Assembly: GCA_964526045.1 (NCBI GenBank) | Contig: CAZGIF010000001.1 | Span: 1 to 64,000 of the forward strand | Length of the DNA: 64,000 nt | Reading direction: 5' to 3' | Source of the DNA: CAZGIF01 sp964526045 | GTDB lineage: Bacteria > Patescibacteriota > Gracilibacteria > Absconditabacterales > Absconditicoccaceae | Shown: positions 56,683 to 64,000 of the stretch, one piece after another | How the letters are laid out: each line of letters starts with the position of its first letter | Numbering within the stretch: position 1 is the stretch's first letter | Made by a program: the position numbers and the translations under genes | Notes under the pieces: generated by a model | What the model was told of the DNA's origin: nothing | Databases searched by the model: none | What the model saw: the letters and a program-made list of their open reading frames with translations, nothing else

Positions 56683-57234
56683 ATGAAAGTTACAACATCT
56701 GACGTAAGTATGGGTATGATTTTGGAAGTAGACTGAGGCTTATTTAAAGTTGTAGATATGACGCACACGCACACCTGAAGAGGATGAGCTACAGATACAT
56801 TCAAAGTCAAAGAAATAACAACATGAAAAACAAAACAAATAACATATCATTCTGGTACAACATTGGAACAAGCTAATGTAAAAACTAATGCTGCTGTTTT
56901 TTTGTATAATGCAGGAGAAAGCTACTCTTTTATGGAAAATGATACTGGAGAAATATTTGAATTAGAAAGAGATGCAATAGAAGATATCGAATGATATCTC
57001 AAAGAAAGTCTTGATTGTTATTTGATGAAATATGATGGAAATGTTATCAGTGTTATTCTGCCAAATACAATTAGTTATACAATAACATCAACTGTTCCGT
57101 GAATCAAAGGGAATAGAGCAAACAGCTGAACAAAACCAGCTATCATAGAAACTGGGATGGAAATACAAGTTCCTCTTCATAAAAGTGAAGGAGACGTCGT
57201 AACGGTCAATACTTTGACAGGAAAAGTGAACTAA
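56683..57234 (+). CDS. efp: Translation elongation factor P
   Basis: 183 residues, ATG to TAA; ATG 56671 in frame would add MVFC, but MKVTTSDV is the family start. Three-domain EF-P: KOW-like N-terminal domain (MKVTTSDVSMGMILEVDGG), OB domain (YSFMENDTGEIFELE) and C-terminal domain (GNRANSGTKPAIIETGMEIQVP). It rescues ribosomes stalled on Pro-Pro. The tip loop that carries the modified residue (Lys34 in E. coli, PGKGG) is THTGRGGA here, putting Arg33 at the tip; Arg-type EF-P is rhamnosylated by EarP in some bacteria, but no earP is visible. Several Gly are TGA. Confidence 0.97.
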
Positions 57235-57264
57235 TACATACTACCATTTACTCTTAGCTAGCAT

Positions 57265-57993
57265 ATGGGACATGTTTTACGCGTAGAACATTTAGACAAA
57301 TCTTATAGAGACTGATTTTTTCTCCATAAAAAAAAACAGATACTACATGACATATCTATGAATATTGAAACATGAGATGTTTATTGATTGCTTTGAGTAA
57401 ACTGAGCATGAAAAACAACTCTTATTACATGTATTTTATGATTTCACTGATACGATAGTGGAAACATTATGCTTTTTGGGGGAACAACAGTGCATTCACA
57501 ATTATGACGTATTGGCTACGCTCCCGATAATACACAATATTACACACATTTAACATGAATGGAAAATATTATATTCGCATGAACATTATCTGGTATGAAA
57601 AAAAAAGATATTCTGACCCAATCGGAAGTATTGCTTACACATCTAGATATGCGACAACATAAAGACTCATATGTCAAAAAGTACTCTGCTGGCATGAAAA
57701 AAAAACTTGGATTAGCAATTTCTCTTTTACATAAACCTGATCTTCTTATTCGAGATGAACCTATGAGTTGATTAGATCCTATATGAAGATCTTTAGTAAA
57801 AGAACTAATACTTTCTTTGCACGCATCTGGACAAACTATATTATTCTCAACTCACATATTGCCTGATGTTCAAGCGGTATGTAACAAATTTGCAGTTCTT
57901 CATAACTGACATATTGTATTAGAACAACAGGTCACAGCAACATCTGATATTGAAGACCTTTTTATGAAAACAGTTAGAAAGACTACAAAATAA
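57265..57993 (+). CDS. ABC transporter ATP-binding protein
   Basis: 242 residues, ATG to TAA. Walker A LLGVNGAGKTT (from about residue 42; all three loop glycines are TGA), Q-loop region, signature YSAGMKKKLGLAIS, Walker B LLIRDEPMSGLDP (usual hydrophobic-D-E-P with Arg before Asp), and H-loop STHILPDVQAVCNKF. The layout (single NBD, GFHGYDSGNI, APDNTQYYTHLTGMENI) is that of ABC-2 or lipid/drug-export type ATPases such as CcmA or YxlF. No permease lies next to it: downstream is a convergent gene on the other strand, upstream is efp. The partner permease must be elsewhere, if present. Confidence 0.95.
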
Positions 57994-58019
57994 CATAACT
58001 ACTATCAATAAAAAATCAC

Positions 58020-59183
58020 CTAGTGTGTTGAAGATACTCTACTTTTTGTATAAGTAGGCAATCACATATCTTGTCTTGAAGCGAGCAATAAAATTGCTCT
58101 TTTTTTGTATTCAAAAAGACGCTCAAATACTTGAGATCTAAATGTACCATCATAAGTAATAAAAAAGGTATAGGGAAAATGAATGAGCTGTTTTATAGTC
58201 ATATACGGCAACGTATACCTAGAAGCATACGCAAAACGTTGAGAAGATTTACAATACTGACAGACAAATATTGACGACACATCCACTGACTGTTGTTGTT
58301 GAATAGCCTTTTGAAGAGTAATTATACCCAAATCATCAACAAAACTTGGCACATAACTATCGGAATATTGACGGATGTCAGCATATCTTTTTTTCTGTTC
58401 TTGCAAAAAATTTTGCATATCATGCAACAAGAGTCATAAATTAGCATTCACACTAATATATTGAGAGGTAGTAGTTGGAGAAGTTGCTGTATTTGCAATA
58501 AAACGGGAATAGAAATCTGCAACAAATGTTGATGTTTGTTCTTCATCGTAACAAACATGCAATAGTTTGTTTGCTCGTAATTTATGAAAATAATCTACAA
58601 AGGCATTATATAAAACACTATATCTTTGATTGTTTACAGTCGTCACTGTTGAAATAGTTTCAATCGTTTCCGTAAGAGACATACGTGTTTGTATTCCATT
58701 TATGTACCAAATATCATCAGAGAGAATATAGTTTGACAACAAAGACTCAAATACATCAAGAGCAATAGTATCATACAACGGACTAATACAACACAATAAA
58801 GTATTATTTTGTACTTTTCGTCAGATAGAGGCTATTTTTATAAGTCATTTACCAATATCTAGTTTTTTTGGAAGACGATTATATGTTTTCTGAGCTACAT
58901 ATAAAGACATTGGTTCATTTTTTTCGGTAGTTGACAAAGAAATATATACGAGATATGGTGCTATGGCACGATCAGCTCAAAATGTATATCTCAAAATTTC
59001 ATCTACAAAAAGAGAATCTCACACTACATCTAACTCTTCATCCACAAGATATGAAGTCTTCTTTAACCAAATTGGTTGCTGAGATGCATCATGCAGTATT
59101 GAATTATTCATGTTTTTTTGCCACATAATGAGATACTGAGACAAACGGTGAGCAATATCTTTATGTAAAACAAATTCTGCCAT
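58020..59183 (-). CDS. Hypothetical protein, 387 residues
   Basis: ATG 59183 to TAG 58020-58022, with only few TGA codons. No signal peptide or membrane helix. Not recognised. Visible: a CxxC pair in FVCQYCKSSQRFAYASRY (about 299-302) that could bind zinc; Tyr- and Thr-rich central part (SLTETIETISTVTTVNNQRYS). It starts four bases after the stop of the 83-residue gene at 59188 on the same strand, so these form an operon. Convergent with the ABC ATPase gene. Confidence 0.7.
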
Positions 59184-59187
59184 ACTT

Positions 59188-59439
59188 TTATTTTTGTTGA
59201 ATAAAATCTTTATAATCAATTATTAGTTGTTGTGTATGAGAAAGCATAGACACTATAGAGCAATTTAACGCATCTATATCTTGTAACACAAGCTCTGGTT
59301 TCAAATTTTTGTCATACAACATACTACTAACTGTTGATGTTAGCACACTGTGTTGTTGTTTGAGTGCATACATAGTACACATTTGTGAATGTATATTCCT
59401 TGCAATAGTATGCAATCTTGCCTTTGTTTTAGGTAACAT
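59188..59439 (-). CDS. Small hypothetical helical protein
   Basis: 83 residues, ATG 59439 to TAA 59188-59190. No TGA codon is needed. Predominantly helical by eye (KARLHTIARNIHSQMCTMYALKQ; CSIVSMLSHTQQLIIDYKDFI), basic at the N-terminus. Just upstream of the 387-residue gene. Probably cytoplasmic and a partner of it; function unknown. Confidence 0.65.
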   Translation of the reverse strand: MLPKTKARLHTIARNIHSQMCTMYALKQQHSVLTSTVSSMLYDKNLKPELVLQDIDALNCSIVSMLSHTQQLIIDYKDFIQQK

Positions 59440-59490
59440 AAATACAGAAAAAAAACAAAATGTAAAATACTGACCTGACCAATATTATAT

Positions 59491-60057
59491 TTACGGAGTA
59501 GTTCCTGTATTTTCTGTATCATGTGGTACGTGCTGTTGTATAGGCGGTTGAGGCTGGTTTGGAGCAACAACTTGTTGAGATGCGGGAGCTTGTGGAACTT
59601 GTACAGGCTGCTGAGTCGGTTGTATCGGTTGTGTTGGTTGTGTTGGTTGTGCTTGTGGAGCAACATACTGTGGCTGTGGTTGATTTTGTTGTTGATACGT
59701 TGGTTGAGGATTTATGTATTGTTGCTGTTGTTGTGGATTTTGATTTTGAGAAAAACCTTGTTGTTGAACATATCATTGTTGTTGATTAGCTTGTTGTTGA
59801 ACAGGTTGTTGATACATTTGAGGCTGTGATTGATTTTGTTGAACACTACTTTGTTGCACATTACTTTGCGGAGCATTGTAATTTTGTTGCATAGTATTAT
59901 TTTGCTGCATAGTAGAATCTTGTTGCGTCTGAGGTTGTCCCTGAGTTTGTGGTGCTGTGTTTTGTTGAATTTGAGAAGGTTTTTGTCCTCGATCAATTCC
60001 TATCATACCCATTAATTTTGTAACTAATTTATCCAAAAGGTTTGCCATAAAGTCCAT
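59491..60057 (-). CDS. Gln/Pro-rich low-complexity protein
   Basis: 188 residues, ATG 60057 (in-frame ATG 60048 also possible) to TAA 59491-59493. A short helical N-terminus (MDFMANLLDKLVTKLMGMIGI, about 25 residues) resembling an amphipathic membrane or oligomerisation helix is followed by about 150 residues that are nearly all Gln, Pro, Asn, Thr, Val and Tyr (TQQDSTMQQNNTMQQN; QPTQPTQPIQPTQQPVQVP). It is a prion-like, disordered sequence that could phase-separate or act as a flexible linker. CAA/caa repeats also make the DNA low in complexity. Same strand as the two hypothetical genes downstream. Confidence 0.75.
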
Positions 60058-60122
60058 GTACACATCTATACGATATAAAATATATTACGTCTAGTATAGT
60101 CTTGTTTTTTTATTTGCAAAAT

Positions 60123-60149
60123 AAAAAGAACCTTTACAGGTTCTTTTTC
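60123..60149 (-). terminator. Terminator overlapping the stop of the 531-residue membrane gene
   Basis: On the minus strand AAAGAACCTG and AAGGTTCTTTTT form a hairpin with the TAA stop (60134-60136) in its loop, followed by T residues. A compact terminator that uses the end of the coding sequence. Confidence 0.7.
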
Positions 60150-61729
60150 TTGACATACACTCATTTTTGACATCATTGTAATTGGTCTGTAGAGAGAGCA
60201 TAATCTCGATATGGAGAGAAAGGATCTTTTTTATCAATAACATTCACATTTCGCCTTCGTCTCAATCACTTCATAACGATATAGGTTTCACACAAAACAT
60301 TTTTATCTGGTTGTATTGTTGTTCCTATCATAGATAAAGATTTTGCTGTAGCAAAGTATTTGTAGTCTGGATCAGTAGATAATATATTTGTAAATGTGTA
60401 TGAATTATTAGTCAACACACTTGGATCAACGAACAATCATACAATTGCTTGCCTAAATGAAACAAGTTCATTATTAGTACTTTCTATCTCTATAGGTATA
60501 GAATCTTGTATCTGTTCATCACTATCTATCGAACCAGTCATCGTGTCAGACGTAGTCTCATTTATTATATCACTCATTATGTCACTAGAACTTATGGAAG
60601 CCTGATCTGATCAAGTAGTAGCTAATCAAGTACTGATTGATCATGTATTTTGAAAAGATATTTTATCTACAATAACTCATGTGGTTGTTCACGTAAAAGT
60701 CAATGTTTCATTAACATCTTCTATTATTTGTTCTTGGACAGTTCACGTTCATTCAAATCTTTGTTGGATATTTTGCTGAATGTTTTTGACAACAGCGTAT
60801 ACTTCTTGTATAACAAATCACATTTTGGTATCAGTAGATTGGGCCAATAGATCATCTGCAGTACGATAGACAACAAATGATGAAAAAACAAATCCTGACA
60901 CAAACATAAGTACATATAGTTTTGGAAGTCATTGTCTCCAAAATCTAGATGATGCTAATCACAAAAACCACCTTATAATAACAAAACTAACAACAAAGGC
61001 AGCACAGCTCGCCAATGTAATACTATACCACCATTGGATATCTTGCAAAAGAATCAAAACTCCTCCAAAAACATACATAGAAAAAACAAGTATATAATCT
61101 TTCGGAAGAAATAATTTTTTGAAGATATAGATACGTTTGCGACGAATAGCTTTTGCCATAAAGAGACTATATATAATAGCGAAACAGACTCCCGCAATAG
61201 CAATGGATATATGAGCTATTCACATTCAAGCAAGGACGACAAGACATCAACTTATTCGTAAACAAAGAACATATAATGATGACTTGCTATACATATACGA
61301 TGACTTTTTCTTTTTGGTAGAAACAACTGGAATAGAAATATTTTCTGAAACAACAGTATTGATAAGCGTTTCTTCTGGAAAAATTTCTTCATCAGATCAT
61401 ATCTGTGCTTTTATAGCTTCTTGTTCTTGTAACAAACTAGTAGACGTATCTTGAATATTTTTGTTGGATGAGATAGAAGTATTTGTAGTTTCTTGCATAG
61501 TTTCTTGCCTAGTTTCTTGCTTAGTTTCTTGCTTAGTTTCTTGAAGTAATAGGATAGTTGATGCACGTCAAAAATAACGTACAGTAGCACCTAACAAGAA
61601 AACAATAAGTAATAAAGCACCATTTATAGCACCCAAAACATACAAAGACATACTATCAAAAACATATCATCACACAAGAGGCATAATTGATCAAAAGTAT
61701 ATAGTTACTATTTTTGCTTCTAGAGACAT
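60134..61729 (-). CDS. Multi-pass membrane protein of unknown function
   Basis: 531 residues, ATG 61729 to TAA. Two N-terminal membrane helices (about 8-50), a low-complexity cytoplasmic or exported linker with a fivefold QET(K/R/M) repeat (about 62-81, ETKQETKQETRQET), further helices (about 150-195, 212-250, 262-290), then a soluble part rich in Thr/Ser/Asp containing FRQAIVGLFVDPSVLTN and ending with basic YVKKKNL. No recognised family. It is followed by its own terminator and preceded 85 bases upstream by the 163-residue membrane gene; the two may be co-transcribed. Confidence 0.7.
61488..61543 (-). repeat. 12-base tandem coding repeat (QET units)
   Basis: Five near-identical 12-base copies (plus-strand TAGTTTCTTGCN) lie inside the 531-residue gene and encode QET plus one variable residue each. 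Being a multiple of three, copy-number change would keep the frame. Confidence 0.8.
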
Positions 61730-61814
61730 ATAAATACATTTGTATAGGATAAAACTATATTTAATGTAGACATATGGCATCAAGAGACAATAGCGATTTG
61801 TATTCTTCCGCTAA

Positions 61815-62306
61815 CTAAAATCTATCCAACAATCTTGGACTATCATAATACGATAATATCCATGGTTTTATTGTTGTGGGAGAGATAAGAATATTAGTAT
61901 GATTACGCATAAAAATACATACAACATTCTCAGTAGCAGTTGTAAAATATGCATCTTTGGTTATTTGATTTTGACGTTCATGGATTCAAACTATGTCTGC
62001 AGATTTTAGTACTTTTCTCACACGTCCAATATCACTTCTCAAAATATCTTTGGTAGTACCGTCGTATTGTATACGAATTTTATCTTGTTCAAAGTGATAT
62101 GTAATAGTCTCACATTCACGACGCGCACGTCGCCATGCATACAACAACATAATAAATATCATTAGCAAAAAAACATTCCAAAACACAAAAAGTATATACA
62201 CAGCCAATAAAGCACTACATACTCCCAAAAAAAACGAAGTTCATTTTTTTCGTCGTGTTTTGATTCATACGGTTGTATAAGGTGTTATTCTTCGCTTGCG
62301 TTTCAT
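61815..62306 (-). CDS. Small membrane protein with a PH-like C-terminal part
   Basis: 163 residues, ATG 62306 to TAG 61815-61817. Very basic N-terminus (KRKRRITPYTTVGIKTRRKK), two close hydrophobic helices (about 27-65, LLAVYILFVFWNVFLLMIFIM), then a beta-rich soluble end (HFEQDKIRIQYDGTTKDILRSDIGRVRKV ... PTTIKPWIL). The phrase and size resemble bacterial PH-domain (bPH2/DUF304) membrane proteins, but the match is by eye. Followed by the 531-residue membrane gene; upstream is the divergent CapA-like gene. Confidence 0.65.
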
Positions 62307-62381
62307 ACCTATAAGTATACAAAAAAAATCTATACTGACAAATTTTGGAAGAGTTCTTTATTTTTGTACGACAGATTACTG

Positions 62382-63554
62382 ATGCAAATATGAATTTTAT
62401 TGCAAAATATAACAAAACAGTTTTCTATTTTCTTTAGATATAATAAGACTATTTCTTGTGGTTTTTGTGTGTTTTGCTTACTTTTTGTATTTCAAACAAG
62501 TGACGCTCGCACGTGAGATACAGACATTGATATTCATACATATGCAACAACAGTTTGAGCTCCTATGGCGTATGTACAAAGCTTTTCTGTGGGGTTTTTG
62601 TGAGATGTGATGTTATGATCAAGAGTATGAGACGCTATAGCATCTCGTGGTATCTGATATGTTTTTAGTGGACTTGCGGAACTGGCGTCTCAACAAGCCA
62701 CCGTTGTGATCAATCTTGAAACATCAGTTACAACAGGATGAAACAAAAAAAATAAACTGCGAACATTTCGTGCACATCCTGACCATCTCGATTGATTTGC
62801 ATTACGAAAGACTCCTATCATTGCAAATATTGCAAACAATCACATATGAGACTATGGACCACAATGAGTTCTCGATACTCTGCATCACCTACAACAGCGT
62901 CAGATACATTTTTTTGGGTGAGGTGTTTCTAAGCAACAAGCACATACGCCATACATATTTACATTGAATGCAACTCGTATTGGTCTTATTGGGCAAACAT
63001 GTATTCAACCACAAAATTTTGAAGCAACATGAAGTTGATTTGTTGCAACTGATACAAATAAAGCATGAAATGCACAACGAGATACACAATTTATGGAACA
63101 AAACATAGAAAATCTCAAGCAACAAGGCGTAGATATTATAATCTTTAATGGACATTGTGGTACAGAATATAGCCAAAAACCAAACCTAAAGCAAATTAGT
63201 ATGTATGAAGCAGCTATTGATGCATGAGCGGATATCGTTATAGGGCACCATCCACACGTCTATCAATGAATACAAGCATACAAAAATTGATACATATTTT
63301 ACAGCTTAGGAAATGCCATTTTTGATATCTTTCGTAATAGAGATACACAAGAATGACTTTTTGTTAGTCTAGAAATACAAAACAAAAAAATACAAAAAAT
63401 TAACATTGTTCCACTGTATACGTCTGAATTTTGAAATACAGTCATTGCACCTGATAATCGTACACGTTATGTGTTAGATGCACTGCAAAACTTATCAAAT
63501 ACATATCAAAACATCAGTACAATAGCTTCTTGATATATTAATGTAACATACTAA
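62382..63554 (+). CDS. CapA-like metallophosphoesterase
   Basis: 390 residues, ATG 62382 to TAA 63552-63554. An N-terminal hydrophobic segment (CGFCVFCLLFVF, about 30-42) suggests export. The PGA_cap/CapA metallophosphoesterase signatures are complete: FLGDVMLGSRVGD, VVINLETSVTT, IIANIANNHIGDYG, DIIIFNGHCGTEYS (usual H-W-G replaced by H-C-G), IVIGHHPHVYQGI and IFYSLGNAIFD, with many glycines from TGA. CapA-like proteins are needed for poly-gamma-glutamate or other capsule attachment, and also occur as stand-alone exported phosphoesterases. No capB/capC are nearby, so the exact role is open. Divergent from the 163-residue membrane gene. Confidence 0.9.
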
Positions 63555-63652
63555 TAAAGTAATTGACAAAATACTATTTTTGGTTGTCACAAAACTGGAC
63601 TATAGTCGTATTACTATATAGATAAAGTTTTTACGAAATATTATCATGATAC

Positions 63653-64000
63653 ATGCTACTCAAAGACTATTTCAAACAACAAAAATGACTTTGACTAAGT
63701 ACAACTGAGAAGTTTATGCTGTATCAAAAAATTTTGGATAAACAACGTACATCACAACAATCATTACACACAAAAACCACTATTTTCAAAAAAGCATGAT
63801 ATACGATCGCTATTACCTGTTTTTTGTTGGTAAGTATGTATGGGATGTATCATATTGAATATTTACAACAAGATATTCCGTTACCATTCTACACGAACAA
63901 TATAACACATGCAGACACTATCTGAACAATCCTAAATGCACAATGATATTTTGAAATTATTACAAAAGATGGTAAAAAAATTATATCTGACAACATTGCG
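63653..64000 (+). CDS. Single-pass membrane protein, 3' end outside the window
   Basis: Partial: 116 codons from ATG 63653, still open at the window end. A cytoplasmic N-terminus of about 55 residues (KQQKGLGLSTTEKFMLYQKIL) is followed by one membrane helix (about 58-75, GYTIAITCFLLVSMYGMY) and an exported part. The arrangement is like FecR/anti-sigma-type regulators or general membrane-anchored proteins; not enough is present to decide. The TGA codons at 63689 and 63695 are read as Gly. Confidence 0.6.

Noticed and set aside
59521..59829. 102-codon plus-strand Leu-rich open frame opposite the Gln-rich gene
   Set aside because: Antisense of CAA/CAG-rich coding DNA automatically reads as Leu/Val repeats; the minus frame has a proper start, helix and stop.
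1..64000. UGA codons considered as selenocysteine or as widespread pseudogenisation
   Set aside because: They are far too frequent, fall on conserved glycines, and no SECIS-like context is needed; frames are otherwise intact and end in TAA or TAG.

Overview
The window reads as a genome segment from a Candidate Phyla Radiation bacterium of the Gracilibacteria (BD1-5) / Absconditabacteria (SR1) type, in which UGA is glycine (translation table 25). The sequence itself shows this. Read with the standard code almost every gene is broken at TGA. Read with TGA as Gly, long frames appear that end only at TAA or TAG, and TGA falls on invariant glycines: the MsrA GCFWC motif, the Nudix box, the ABC Walker A, the TsaB GPGSF motif and the RNase J HxHxDH motif. 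All coordinates and proteins below use that reading. The DNA is AT-rich by eye, Shine-Dalgarno motifs are weak or absent, and no rRNA, insertion sequence, integrase or CRISPR array was seen. I cannot choose between the two phyla from sequence alone.

Region 1 (1-7.5 kb): a secreted lysozyme-like protein, then a minus-strand operon of a DUF58 protein, a 7TM transglutaminase-associated membrane protein, an ATP-grasp/DUF1704 fusion and a frameshifted acetyltransferase-like gene. This looks like an envelope peptide-ligation or tagging system.

Region 2 (7.6-22 kb): giant surface proteins. A 1241-residue protein carries PKD-like and thrombospondin type 3 calcium-binding repeats. A 2290-residue minus-strand protein has tandem ~131-residue repeats and an HExxxH motif. 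A 1138-residue protein is Cys-rich with Ig-like domains.

Region 3 (22-28.2 kb): an even more AT-rich accessory block with a small hypothetical gene, a frameshifted phosphoribosyltransferase-like gene, a fold-type II PLP enzyme, an AdoHcy-hydrolase-like NAD-binding protein, a Nudix hydrolase and the 3' remnant of a histone-deacetylase-family gene.

Region 4 (28.2-39.5 kb): a membrane-anchored protein with a caspase-like His/Cys arrangement, a 2228-residue Cys-rich repeat surface protein sharing its C-terminal module with the 1138-residue one, a membrane-anchored MsrA-MsrB-thioredoxin fusion and a MORN-repeat exported protein.

Region 5 (39.6-64 kb): more ordinary cell-envelope and housekeeping genes: an O-antigen-ligase-like protein, TsaB, a sortase, a DUF4012 protein, tRNA-Arg(CCG), an RND transporter, RNase J, an O-methyltransferase, a Cys-rich protein ending in a pilin-like segment, EF-P, an ABC ATPase, several hypothetical proteins and a CapA-like phosphoesterase. 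The last gene runs off the end of the window.

Overall the content is dominated by exported, cysteine-rich, repeat-containing proteins and envelope enzymes (sortase, Msr, ligase operon). This fits a small cell that lives attached to other cells, but that lifestyle is inference from the lineage and gene content.
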